Shown here piece after piece: positions 1 to 10,139 of a DNA stretch of 64,000 nucleotides. The notes under the pieces were generated by a model. It did no database searches. It was not told where the DNA came from and saw nothing but the letters and a program-made list of their open reading frames with translations. This DNA comes from Streptomyces sp. PKU-EA00015 (GTDB lineage Bacteria > Actinomycetota > Actinomycetes > Streptomycetales > Streptomycetaceae). The stretch spans positions 1 to 64,000 of the forward strand of contig NZ_JABZEE010000050.1 in assembly GCF_013387495.1 (NCBI RefSeq), written 5' to 3'. Position numbers and translations under genes: made by a program. Position 1 is the stretch's first letter, and every line of letters starts with the position of its first letter.

Positions 1-25
1 AGGAGTTCAATTCTCCTTAGCTCCA
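1..25 (+). tRNA. 3' end of a tRNA, probably tRNA-Ala (cut by window edge)
   Basis: Bases 1-17 form a T-arm: stem AGGAG/CTCCT around a 7-base loop TTCAATT. They are followed by a 7-base acceptor strand TAGCTCC and discriminator A. The acceptor strand matches alanine tRNAs (GGGGCTA/TAGCTCC), so Ala is the best guess for isotype; the anticodon lies outside the window. No CCA is encoded (the next bases are CA). A strong terminator follows 6 bases later. Confidence 0.7.
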
Positions 26-30
26 CAGAA

Positions 31-69
31 GAAGAAGCGGGCCACCCGGATCGGGTGGCCCGCTTCTTC
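31..69. terminator. Strong bidirectional hairpin terminator
   Basis: Perfect inverted repeat: 17-base arms at 31-47 and 53-69 around a 5-base centre that can itself close by one more pair. It lies between the tRNA 3' end (plus strand) and the stop of the convergent NuoF-like gene. The tails carry only short T-runs, usual for streptomycete terminators. Confidence 0.85.
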
Positions 70-85
70 GTGTCGGTGCGTTCGG

Positions 86-1675
86 TCAACTCCGGCCGCT
101 GCCAAGGGCCTTGCGGTTGCTGCTGGGCAGCGCGGGGCGCGACGGCTCCGGCGCGGGGGCGGCCACCTGCTCGATCCGCATCGCGAGCGCCGGGCAGCGG
201 CGCACGGCACGCTGCGCGCGCCCGCGCATGTGCATCGGGACCACCGCGTCGGCCACCGACGGGTAGCCGTCCGGGTTGAGCCGGATCAGCTCCGGGATGA
301 TGTCGGCGCACAGGCCGTGCCCCTGGCAGAGCGTCCAGTCGATGAAGACCTTCTCGCCGCTGGGAATGGACTCCTCCGCCTCCTCGTAACCGGGCAGCGG
401 AAGCGGCAGCACACCGGTCACCGGCCGACCGCAGCCGCCGTCCAGCACATGGGCCGCGAGGTCGTCGGTGAACGCGGACAGGGTGGATGCGAAGAAGCGG
501 GCCGATCCATCGGGGTGCTTGCACGCGCCGCGGCCCTTCACCGCTCCCGTCACCTCCCGCAGCGCCTCCAGTGCCGCCGGGCCGCCGCCGTTGATCACGT
601 CGGCCAGACCGCCCGCCGCGGCCGGCAGGCCGAGCTTGCAGGGGCCGCACTGGCCGGCGGTCTCCGCGGCGAGCCAGTTGGCCACCCGCAGCGACTCGCC
701 CAGGGGGCAGGTCTCCGGTCCGATGGGCAGGATCGCCCCCGCGCCCAGGGCGCCCCCCACGGACGCCAGGGACGCCTTGGAGACGACCGCCTCGTGCACG
801 GCGACCGAGTCGATCCAGTTGCCGTGGTAGCCGCCCGTGAGCACGCCCTGCGGCAGCGGCGGCGCACCGGCCAGCTGGAGCACGTACCGCAGCGGGACGC
901 CCGTGGGCACCTCGACGACCATGGGGCGCGAGACCGCGCCGGAGATCGTCAGCATGACCGTGCCGGGCTCGGAGTCCAGGCCCGTGTGGGCGTAGCGGCG
1001 TGAGCCGATGCGCGCGGCGACGGCGAGCTGCGCGAACGTCTCGGCGTTCGACAGCAGTGTCGGCGCGCCGCCGACACCGGAGTCCGCGGCGCGCACCCGG
1101 CGGCCGGGCGGCAGCGCGGGGCCGCCGTTGACCGCGCGGATGACGGAGGACGCCTCTCCGGAGACCATCCGCTCCGGCGTGCGCACGACTCTGGCGCGCA
1201 GCTGCTGACCGCGCCGGTCGCTCAGGCCGCGTTCGGCGAGCGCGGCGCGCATCGAGACCTCCGTGGAGTTGCGGGTGACCGCGACGACCAGGGTGCGTGC
1301 GCCGAGCGCCTCGGCGGCCAGCAGCGCACCGTCGAGGATGAGGTGCGGCGCGCGGTTGAGCAGCACCGTGTCCTTGCGGCAGGCCGGTTCGCCCTCGCTG
1401 CCGTTGACGACGACGACGGGCCGTACGCCGCGCCGGATCGCCGACTTGGCGACGGCGCGCAGCTTCTTGCCGAACGGGAACCCCGCGCCGCCGCGGCCGG
1501 TCAGCGATATCTCCTCGGCCAGCTGGGCCAGCCGCTCGCCGCTCACCGGCTCCAGCGGCCCGTGGACCTTCAGGTGCATCTGCAGGTCGAGGCGTTCGAC
1601 CAGGTCGAAGCCCTGCGTCAGCTGGGGGAGCCCGACGACGCGGACCTCGGGGACGTCGGGGAGCGGGGCGTTCAC
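86..1675 (-). CDS. NuoF-like flavin/iron-sulfur oxidoreductase fused to a C-terminal ferredoxin
   Basis: 529 aa from a GTG whose GTGA overlaps the stop of the upstream gene by 4 bases, so the two are translationally coupled. Seen in order: NADH/FMN-binding 51-kDa region (GRGGAGFPFG near residue 60, NGSEGEPACRKD near 90), SLBB region (about 240-290), the iron-sulfur region (ETAGQCGPCK near 338; GACKHPDG near 383), and a ferredoxin tail with CQGHGLC near 450 and RRCP near 490. In respiratory NuoF the N3 cluster uses CxxCxxC plus a distant Cys; here the first Cys is Ala. The protein probably passes electrons between a pyridine nucleotide or flavin and the heme partner encoded upstream. It is not part of a complete nuo operon here; substrate unknown. 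Confidence 0.8.
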   Translation of the reverse strand: MNAPLPDVPEVRVVGLPQLTQGFDLVERLDLQMHLKVHGPLEPVSGERLAQLAEEISLTGRGGAGFPFGKKLRAVAKSAIRRGVRPVVVVNGSEGEPACRKDTVLLNRAPHLILDGALLAAEALGARTLVVAVTRNSTEVSMRAALAERGLSDRRGQQLRARVVRTPERMVSGEASSVIRAVNGGPALPPGRRVRAADSGVGGAPTLLSNAETFAQLAVAARIGSRRYAHTGLDSEPGTVMLTISGAVSRPMVVEVPTGVPLRYVLQLAGAPPLPQGVLTGGYHGNWIDSVAVHEAVVSKASLASVGGALGAGAILPIGPETCPLGESLRVANWLAAETAGQCGPCKLGLPAAAGGLADVINGGGPAALEALREVTGAVKGRGACKHPDGSARFFASTLSAFTDDLAAHVLDGGCGRPVTGVLPLPLPGYEEAEESIPSGEKVFIDWTLCQGHGLCADIIPELIRLNPDGYPSVADAVVPMHMRGRAQRAVRRCPALAMRIEQVAAPAPEPSRPALPSSNRKALGSGRS

Positions 1676-3264
1676 GGTCGTTCTCCTGCGGGTGCGTTCC
1701 AGGGCTCTCCGGCCGGCGGCTGGAAGAGAGGCCCTGGCATCGGCGCTGTCTCGTCGTACGCGGCGGGGCCGCCGATTCCGTACGCGGAGCGGTCGTCGTA
1801 CGGGGGCGGTGACGCGGCCTCGTCCGCACCGCCGACCCCGTAGGAGGCGGCGGTGGTGTCGTATGCCCCGGGGGTGTCGTAGGCCGCCGTGGAGCCGTAG
1901 GACGGCGTGGTGGCGCCGTACGCGGGCGGGGTGTCGTAGGAGGGTGCCGGGTCGAACAGTGGCGGGGGAGGGGTGTCGTAGGAGGGGGCGGGGTCGAACG
2001 GCGGCGGTGGCGGGGTGTCGTAGGAAGGGGCCGAGTCGAACAGTGGCGGGGGCGGGGTGTCGTACAGCGGGGATGCCGGCTCCGGGCGTACGGCCTGGGC
2101 CGGCGGAGGCGGCGAGGGGGTGGGCCAGGTGCCCGGACGGGGTCCCGTCTCGGACACCACGGGTATCTCCTCGGTCATCGGCACGCGCTCGGCGAGCGGG
2201 GCGGCGGCGTCGGCCGCCAGGGACACGGCCCGGTAGGCCGCGGCCATGCCGGGGCCGCGGCCGGTGCCGGAACCGCTGGGGACCACCGTCGGCTCGGCGT
2301 CCGGCGGCGGAGGGGCCTCGTAGAGCTGCGGCGAGGGTGCGGCCAGCCGGGGCGGCTGCGCGCGCGCCTGTTCGAGCGGCGTCTGGAAATCCTGCTCGTA
2401 CGGGCGCTGCGACGGGATGCCGTTCGCCCTGTCCATGCGGTCCATGCGGTCCATGCCGGCGGATACGGGCGAGCGCCCCGTCCCGTTCAGTCCGCCCGCG
2501 CCGGGCAGCGGCGACATGATCGGATCGCGCTGTGCCTGCTCGTCGGCGGTGGGCGGTCCGCCGTCGCCGACGCCGGTCAGGGACATGATCCGGGCGGCGA
2601 CGCGTCGCTGCACCGGCCGCGGCAGCAGCCGGACCGACACCGCGGCCGCCACTCCGAGCAGGGCCAGGCAGTACATGGTGACGACCCAGGTCGCCGCCGG
2701 GCGACCCGCGTAGAGTCCGTGGACGAGGGCGAAGCACCAGGCCGGATAGGCCAGCATGTGCAGCGGCCGCCAGCGGCCGGCGACACGGACGTTGCCCGCA
2801 AGCGCGCTGCGGAGCGCTCCGGTCGTGGCGGCGACCACCATGAGCAAGCCGGCCAGCGAGCCGAAGCCGATGAGGGCGGAGGTGCCCGTGACCCCGAGCC
2901 CGAACGGGATCAGCGCGCCGATCACCGCCACGTGCCCGAGCGAGACCTTCACGGTGGCGTGCAGCAGCAGGAAGCCGAGCGAGGCGACCGCGGTCGTTCG
3001 GTGGATGCCCTGGGCGAGCAGACGGTGGCGCGGGGAGAGGAGGACCCGGTCGGTGGCGATCAGACCCCACGCGACGGATGCGGTCAGCGACACCAGGGAC
3101 AGAACCCCGGTGGTGAAGTCGAGCGCGGCGCGAAAGCTGTCGCTGCCCCCGATGGCGAGCACGGGGATGAGGATCAACGCGGCCGTGTAGAGGCCGCCTT
3201 GCACCGGGCGGCCGAGTCCGGGCTCCGGGCCCGGCGACAAACGCTGTTTGAGACGAGGGTTCAT
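1672..3264 (-). CDS. Cytochrome b/ferric-reductase-like heme membrane protein with proline-rich repeat tail
   Basis: 530 aa; ATG preceded by GGAG at 8 bases. The N-terminal 240 residues hold about six hydrophobic segments with histidine pairs spaced like bis-heme ligands (GIHRTTAV and LLLHATVKV; RPLHMLAY and LVHGLYAG). This is the pattern of ferric-reductase/cytochrome b561-type transmembrane domains. The remaining 290 residues are low-complexity, rich in Pro, Tyr, Asp and Ala, with 14-residue repeats around YDTPPPPLFDPAP, probably exposed on one face of the membrane. It is co-transcribed with, and overlaps, the NuoF-ferredoxin gene. I infer a membrane electron-transfer complex in which the flavoprotein feeds the hemes; acceptor unknown. 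Confidence 0.75.
   Translation of the reverse strand: MNPRLKQRLSPGPEPGLGRPVQGGLYTAALILIPVLAIGGSDSFRAALDFTTGVLSLVSLTASVAWGLIATDRVLLSPRHRLLAQGIHRTTAVASLGFLLLHATVKVSLGHVAVIGALIPFGLGVTGTSALIGFGSLAGLLMVVAATTGALRSALAGNVRVAGRWRPLHMLAYPAWCFALVHGLYAGRPAATWVVTMYCLALLGVAAAVSVRLLPRPVQRRVAARIMSLTGVGDGGPPTADEQAQRDPIMSPLPGAGGLNGTGRSPVSAGMDRMDRMDRANGIPSQRPYEQDFQTPLEQARAQPPRLAAPSPQLYEAPPPPDAEPTVVPSGSGTGRGPGMAAAYRAVSLAADAAAPLAERVPMTEEIPVVSETGPRPGTWPTPSPPPPAQAVRPEPASPLYDTPPPPLFDSAPSYDTPPPPPFDPAPSYDTPPPPLFDPAPSYDTPPAYGATTPSYGSTAAYDTPGAYDTTAASYGVGGADEAASPPPYDDRSAYGIGGPAAYDETAPMPGPLFQPPAGEPWNAPAGERP
1931..2072. repeat. Tandem 42-bp repeats inside the heme-protein gene
   Basis: The string GTGTCGTA recurs at 1931, 1973, 2015 and 2057, exactly 42 bp apart. 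Each unit codes 14 residues (YDTPPPP[L/P]FDxAPS) on the minus strand. Copies differ at a few bases, so the array is not brand new, but it is in frame and can change length by slippage. Confidence 0.9.
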
Positions 3265-3306
3265 GGGGCGACTCCGAATGGTGCGGGAAAGCTGTCCCGT
3301 TGACGC

Positions 3307-3312
3307 ACTCTA
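3307..3312 (-). promoter_or_regulatory. Candidate -10 element for the heme-protein/NuoF-like pair
   Basis: On the minus strand the hexamer reads TAGAGT, matching the streptomycete TAGNNT -10. It lies about 43 bases before the ATG at 3264. I see no good -35 at 17-18 bases. Confidence 0.35.
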
Positions 3313-3499
3313 GGTCGACCCATACCGCCCGGTACGAGGTTTCAGGGTTATTCCCGGGGAAGCAGCGGCAACTGACCCGGGGGTTGCCCTGTATAGGGTC
3401 GATACGCGGAGTAAGGCGGATCCATGATCGCGCACGAGCCGCCGACCGGCCGGTCACGGGCGCCGTGGACGGCGAATGCGGCCCCTTCCCCCGCTGCGG

Positions 3500-3505
3500 T
3501 ACCCT
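3500..3505 (+). promoter_or_regulatory. -10 element of the leuS leader transcript (leaderless spacing)
   Basis: TACCCT is followed by exactly 6 bases and then the ATG of the leader peptide, so the transcript would start at or next to that A. This is the TANNNT-N6-ATG layout of leaderless actinobacterial mRNAs. No clear -35 is visible. Confidence 0.55.
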
Positions 3506-3511
3506 GACGCC

Positions 3512-3550
3512 ATGCGTGCCGTACGCCTTCTGCTTAGCGAGCCGCGCTGA
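3512..3550 (+). CDS. leuS leader peptide (12 aa, three consecutive Leu codons)
   Basis: Reads MRAVRLLLSEPR then TGA. Codons 6-8 are CTT-CTG-CTT; CTT is rare in this G+C-rich genome. The ORF sits between a -10-like hexamer and an intrinsic-terminator hairpin at 3593-3617, with leuS starting at 3681. This is the standard layout of amino-acid attenuation: ribosomes stalling on Leu codons when charged tRNA-Leu is scarce would alter folding of the downstream RNA. The same start (ATGCGT) and the same Leu-AGC ending occur in the leader ahead of leuA. The function is inferred from layout. Confidence 0.7.
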   Translation: MRAVRLLLSEPR

Positions 3551-3592
3551 TCAGTCCCGGCGGATGAAAGACCCGTCGGAATCGGCGCGGCG

Positions 3593-3617
3593 TCCCCTCC
3601 TGTGCGAGGGGATTTTT
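3593..3617 (+). terminator. Attenuator-type intrinsic terminator before leuS
   Basis: A 7-bp stem (TCCCCTC, 3593-3599, with GAGGGGA, 3606-3612) with loop CTGTGC is followed directly by TTTTT. T-tracts like this are rare in this genome, so it is a convincing factor-independent terminator. It lies 43 bases after the leader stop and 64 bases before leuS, in the untranslated region, where readthrough could be controlled by leader translation. Confidence 0.75.
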
Positions 3618-3680
3618 CATTTCGTCACCGGATGAATCAGCGGCAGCTGGCAGAGACGATCGATGGAGCTTTTAAGGATC

Positions 3681-6533
<2,853 letters not shown>

Positions 6534-6554
6534 CGGGACCGGGGGTCTCCCCTA

Positions 6555-6597
6555 GGGGCAGGTCGAGGGTTGTGGTGGAACCCTCGGCCTGCCCTTT
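6555..6597 (+). terminator. leuS terminator
   Basis: Arms 6556-6571 and 6579-6594 pair along 16 bases with a single G-T, loop of 7 bases, then TTT. It follows the leuS stop by about 20 bases. Confidence 0.8.
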
Positions 6598-6641
6598 CCG
6601 TTTACCGTGGGAGGAACGAGAACCGATGCCGGAGGGCGTTC

Positions 6642-7415
6642 ATGGATGCCGGAGCCGTAATCACGATCCTGGCGCTGCTTTTCTTCGCCTTCGTGGCACT
6701 GGGGGTGTATGTCGCCGCGAAGGTGGTGGGCGCGGCCAAGCGCGGCGTCGAGCGCACGGTCACCCAGGCGCGGCGCACCGTCGAGGACACCACACTGCGG
6801 GCGAAGAGCTACGGACAGGGCGGCGTGAGCGGCGAGCTGGCGCAGCTCCGGCTGGCGCTGCGCACATCGATGCGGGCGACGCAGGAAGCGCTGCAGGCGG
6901 GCGTGGCGGAGGATGCGTCGCTCTCCGAGTCGCTGGCGCTGTTCCGGCGGCTGAGCGCCCACGGACAGGAGCTCGACGCCGAGCTCAAGCGGCTGGAGCG
7001 CGAGCCCGACAGGGCGACGGTGGCCTCGCTCCTGCCGGGCCTGCGCGACCGCACAGAGCGGATCACGCATTCCGCGGAATCGCTGCGCTGGGCGGCGAGA
7101 GACCGTGCGAGCAAGTTCGCCGAGGACGATCTGGACATCCTCAGCGCGCAGATCGACATGGAGGCCGGTGCGCTGCGGCACTGGTCGGCCGAGGCACCGG
7201 GCTCGGGTCCGGACCACGACGCGGGCCGCGTCGCGGACGCCGGCGGCGCCGCATCGCGGGCCCCCGGTGCGCCGGCCGAGCAGTCCTGGGCGGAGCCGGA
7301 TCAGGCCCCGGAGCAGTCGGCTCCGGGGCAGCCGCAGGCCATCACGGCACGGGACCCTCGGCAGCAGACCGCCTATCCGTGGCAGAAGTCCGCCCACCCC
7401 GAGACCTCCAACTGA
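6642..7415 (+). CDS. Membrane-anchored coiled-coil protein of unknown function
   Basis: 257 aa from an ATG with GGAGG 6 bases upstream. Residues 5-28 form one hydrophobic helix (VITILALLFFAFVALGVYV) followed by a basic stretch, so the N-terminus is probably outside and the bulk inside. Residues 30-180 are strongly helical and charged with heptad-like spacing (coiled coil), and the last 70 residues are Pro/Gln/Ala-rich and likely disordered. I recognise no enzymatic motif. It stands alone between leuS and degV, each with its own signals. Confidence 0.75.
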   Translation: MDAGAVITILALLFFAFVALGVYVAAKVVGAAKRGVERTVTQARRTVEDTTLRAKSYGQGGVSGELAQLRLALRTSMRATQEALQAGVAEDASLSESLALFRRLSAHGQELDAELKRLEREPDRATVASLLPGLRDRTERITHSAESLRWAARDRASKFAEDDLDILSAQIDMEAGALRHWSAEAPGSGPDHDAGRVADAGGAASRAPGAPAEQSWAEPDQAPEQSAPGQPQAITARDPRQQTAYPWQKSAHPETSN

Positions 7416-7513
7416 TCAGGGACGGCCGGCCGAGCCGCCCTTCGGGCCGTTCTCCTGCGCGCCTCGGAGGAATGCCGGGCAGGGCCGGGCTGCCGCCCGG
7501 CACCTGCTGCGGG

Positions 7514-7519
7514 TAACCT
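7514..7519 (+). promoter_or_regulatory. -10 element for degV (leaderless spacing)
   Basis: TAACCT ends 7 bases before the ATG at 7527, with no Shine-Dalgarno sequence between. This fits a leaderless transcript; no convincing -35 is seen. Confidence 0.5.
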
Positions 7520-7526
7520 CCCGCTC

Positions 7527-8372
7527 ATGTCCCGCCATGTCGCTATCGTCACCGATTCCACGGCCTACCTGCCGCCACAGATGATGGAGCGGCACAGCAT
7601 CACCACGGTCCCCCTGACCGTCGTGCTCGGCGATCGGGCGCTGGAGGAGGGCACGGAGATCTCGGCGCGCTCGCTGGCTCTCGCGCTGCAGAAGCGCCGG
7701 CCGGTGACCACGTCCCGGCCCAGCCCAGAAACGTTCGTGCGGACGTACCGGGCCATCGCCGAGGCCGGTGCGACCGGGATCGTGTCGCTGCACCTGTCGT
7801 CCGAGTTCTCCGGGACCTACGACGCCGCGGTGCTCGCCGCGAAGGACGCACCCGTGCCGGTGCGGGTCGTCGACACGGGCATGGTGGCCATGGCGCTCGG
7901 CTTCTGCGCGCTCGCCGCAGGAGAGGCGGCGGAGGCGGGCGGTTCCCTGGACGAGGCCGTCGCGGCGGCCGAGAAGCGCGCCGAGGGCACGTCCGCCTAC
8001 TTCTACGTCGACACCCTCGACTATCTGCGCCGCGGCGGCCGGATCGGCGCCGCGCAGGCCCTCCTGGGTTCCGCGCTCGCCGTGAAGCCGCTCCTGCAGC
8101 TCGAAGGGGGCCGGATCGAACCACTGGAGCGGGTACGGACCGCCTCGCGCGCCATCGCCCGGCTGGAGGAGATCGTCGCCGAGCGGGCCGGTGCGGCTCC
8201 GGTGGACATCGCGGTCCATCATCTCGCGGCACCCGAGCGGGCCGCGGCGCTCGCGGACCGACTGCGCGACCGGGTGCTCGGACTGGCCGACCTGCATGTG
8301 AGCGAAGTGGGCGCGGTGATCGGTGCCCATACCGGGCCGGGCCTGCTGGGAGTTGTGGTCTCGGCTCGTTGA
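7527..8372 (+). CDS. DegV family fatty-acid-binding protein
   Basis: 281 aa, normal DegV length. The N-terminus reads HVAIVTDSTAYLP, the family signature (VxDSTxxLP). Further conserved points are TSRPSPETF near 72, SSEFSGTY near 92 and LDYLRRGGRIG near 165-175. Family members hold a fatty acid between two alpha/beta domains; some pass acyl chains to a fatty-acid kinase (FakB role). No fakA is visible nearby, so the exact role here is open. The start lies 7 bases after a -10-like hexamer. Confidence 0.9.
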   Translation: MSRHVAIVTDSTAYLPPQMMERHSITTVPLTVVLGDRALEEGTEISARSLALALQKRRPVTTSRPSPETFVRTYRAIAEAGATGIVSLHLSSEFSGTYDAAVLAAKDAPVPVRVVDTGMVAMALGFCALAAGEAAEAGGSLDEAVAAAEKRAEGTSAYFYVDTLDYLRRGGRIGAAQALLGSALAVKPLLQLEGGRIEPLERVRTASRAIARLEEIVAERAGAAPVDIAVHHLAAPERAAALADRLRDRVLGLADLHVSEVGAVIGAHTGPGLLGVVVSAR

Positions 8373-8377
8373 GGGAC

Positions 8378-8405
8378 CACCGCCGTATGCGCCGAGACGG
8401 CGGTG
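8378..8405 (+). terminator. Possible terminator after degV
   Basis: Nine-base perfect stem CACCGCCGT/ACGGCGGTG (8378-8386 with 8397-8405) and a 10-base loop, 6 bases after the degV stop. There is no T-tract, so strength is uncertain. Confidence 0.5.
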
Positions 8406-8473
8406 CCGTGGGCGAGTTGCCGGCGGTGGTCGCCGCGCTGCCGCAGCGGTGGTCACTCGGGGGAGTGGCCGAG

Positions 8474-8501
8474 ATGTCCACAACCGGTGGTCTGTCCACA
8501 G
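8474..8501. promoter_or_regulatory. Pair of DnaA-box-like motifs upstream of comEA
   Basis: TGTCCACA occurs at 8475-8482 and again at 8493-8500 in the same orientation. Each matches 8 of 9 bases of the streptomycete DnaA box TTGTCCACA (first base A and C respectively). They sit 53-78 bases before the comEA start. Binding is unproven. Confidence 0.3.
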
Positions 8502-8552
8502 GAATTGGGCCTGTTCAGCGGATTCGGGCACATGTGCCTACCGTCCTGTGGC

Positions 8553-10139
8553 ATGACTCTTCGATCACGTTCCGCGACGAGTGGACCCGGCCGTGCACCG
8601 GCCTCCGACGGGCGCACGCGCCACGGGCACCACGGCCGCCTGCGCCTCGCCTCGAGGGGCCGTCACCGCGCCACGGGAAGTCCTGACGCACGAACCTCCG
8701 GAGCCGACCCGGCCGGCAGGGCCGGGCCGCTGCGGGACCGGTTTCCGGAAGCGGGTGCGGGGCCGCCCGGCGGTGTGCGTCCGGTGAGGGGGCGTCCGAC
8801 GGCGGGGACCGGTCCGCTGCCCGGGATGAGTGCGGGAGTTGCTGCGGGGGCGCCCGGTGGGGCGGGGACCGCGGTGGGTGCGGGGCCGCCTGCCGTGGCG
8901 CGTCCGGTGACGGGGCGTCCGCCGTTGGGAGCGCGCGCGGATCGTGGCGGCACGCCGGCCGGGGTGGTGCGTTCCGGTTCCGGCCTGGACCGCGGGGCAG
9001 CCGGGGGATGGGGCACCGTGGGCGGGGCCGCATCGAGGGCCGGTGAGCCGACCGCTGCCGCGGACCGCCGTCCTCTGCGGCCAGGGCGGATGAGGGGCGG
9101 CCGGGCGTCGACCGCAGGCGCCGCCGCCGTCCGCCGGAGGGCCGACGCACTGTTCGCCGGAGTCCGGTCCGCGGCGGGACCGGACCCCGCGACGCGCACC
9201 ATCCCGTCGGCTCCCGAGCCCCCGGCCCGTCCAGGCGTCCCGGCGAGGCGTGCCCCGTCCCCGGGCCCCGACGCCTCGGCGTACCGGTCCGTCCCCGTCG
9301 CGGCGGCCCGTGCCGCCGCGGCGGAGCTGCGCCCACCCTCCCACGGCGGCGGACGGCGCGGTCCCGGCGCGGACGGGGCAGCGACGGGGGCGGGGGACGG
9401 GGCCGATGCCGGCCGCGCAGCCACAGGACCGCGCAGCGCAGCGCGGTGGCTCGCGCTGCGCGAGCGTCTGCCCGTGTGGGTGCAGCTCAGGTGCGGGCTC
9501 GAACCGCGGACGCTCGCCGCCCTGGCCGTCGTCCTCGTGGTCGGCGCCGTCTTCGCGGCCCAGCACTTCTGGGCGGGGCGGCCGCAGGCGGTACGGGCCC
9601 CGGAGGTGGTCCAGCAGGGCGCCGCGCAGCCGCCGCCGGACCCCGTCGCGGAATCCGTGCCCGCGTCCGGTGCCCCCGCGCCCGCCGAGGCCCGGCCGTC
9701 CGCACGGATCGTGGTGGACGTGAGCGGCAAGGTCCGCAGGCCGGGCGTGCTGCGCCTGCCCGCCGGTTCCCGGGTGGCCGACGCGCTGGAGGCGGCCGGG
9801 GGAGTGACGACGGGGACGGACGTGACGGGCCTCAACCGGGCACGTGTGCTGATGGACGGGGAGCAGGTGGTGGTCGGTGCGCCGCCGTCCGTCGCCGGGG
9901 CGGGGCCGCCCGGCGCGACGGGTACCGGCCCCGTCGGGGCGGCGACCGGCCCGATCAGCCTCAATACGGCAACCGCCGAGCAGTTGGAGACGCTGCCGGG
10001 CGTGGGCCCCGTTCTGGCCCAGCACATCATCGACCACCGCACCAGAAGCGGAGGCTTCCGCTCGGTCGACGAGCTGCGCGAGGTCAACGGGATCGGCGAC
10101 CGGCGGTTCGCGGATCTGCAGAACCGGGTGCGGCCATGA
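8553..10139 (+). CDS. comEA: ComEA-type helix-hairpin-helix DNA-binding membrane protein
   Basis: 528 aa from ATG 8553 (MTLRSRSATSG), the most plausible of several in-frame starts; no strong ribosome site. The first 310 residues are an extraordinarily long Pro/Gly/Ala/Arg-rich stretch. Then comes one transmembrane helix (LAALAVVLVVGAVFAA, about 322-340), a Pro-rich linker, an SLBB domain (VVDVSGKVRRPGV, about 385-440) and a C-terminal helix-hairpin-helix pair (LNTATAEQLETLPGVGPVLA, then GIGDRRF). ComEA binds double-stranded DNA at the cell surface and hands it to ComEC. Its stop overlaps the comEC start by ATGA, so the two are coupled. Confidence 0.85.
   Translation: MTLRSRSATSGPGRAPASDGRTRHGHHGRLRLASRGRHRATGSPDARTSGADPAGRAGPLRDRFPEAGAGPPGGVRPVRGRPTAGTGPLPGMSAGVAAGAPGGAGTAVGAGPPAVARPVTGRPPLGARADRGGTPAGVVRSGSGLDRGAAGGWGTVGGAASRAGEPTAAADRRPLRPGRMRGGRASTAGAAAVRRRADALFAGVRSAAGPDPATRTIPSAPEPPARPGVPARRAPSPGPDASAYRSVPVAAARAAAAELRPPSHGGGRRGPGADGAATGAGDGADAGRAATGPRSAARWLALRERLPVWVQLRCGLEPRTLAALAVVLVVGAVFAAQHFWAGRPQAVRAPEVVQQGAAQPPPDPVAESVPASGAPAPAEARPSARIVVDVSGKVRRPGVLRLPAGSRVADALEAAGGVTTGTDVTGLNRARVLMDGEQVVVGAPPSVAGAGPPGATGTGPVGAATGPISLNTATAEQLETLPGVGPVLAQHIIDHRTRSGGFRSVDELREVNGIGDRRFADLQNRVRP

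Noticed and set aside
1931..2072. Regular repeats as a CRISPR array
   Set aside because: Units are contiguous without unique spacers and code for protein repeats in frame; the same holds for 10481-10582.
1676..3457. N-terminal extension of the NuoF-like frame to 1123 codons
   Set aside because: It runs in a shadow frame through the heme-protein gene; the GTG overlapping that gene's stop gives the family-like start.
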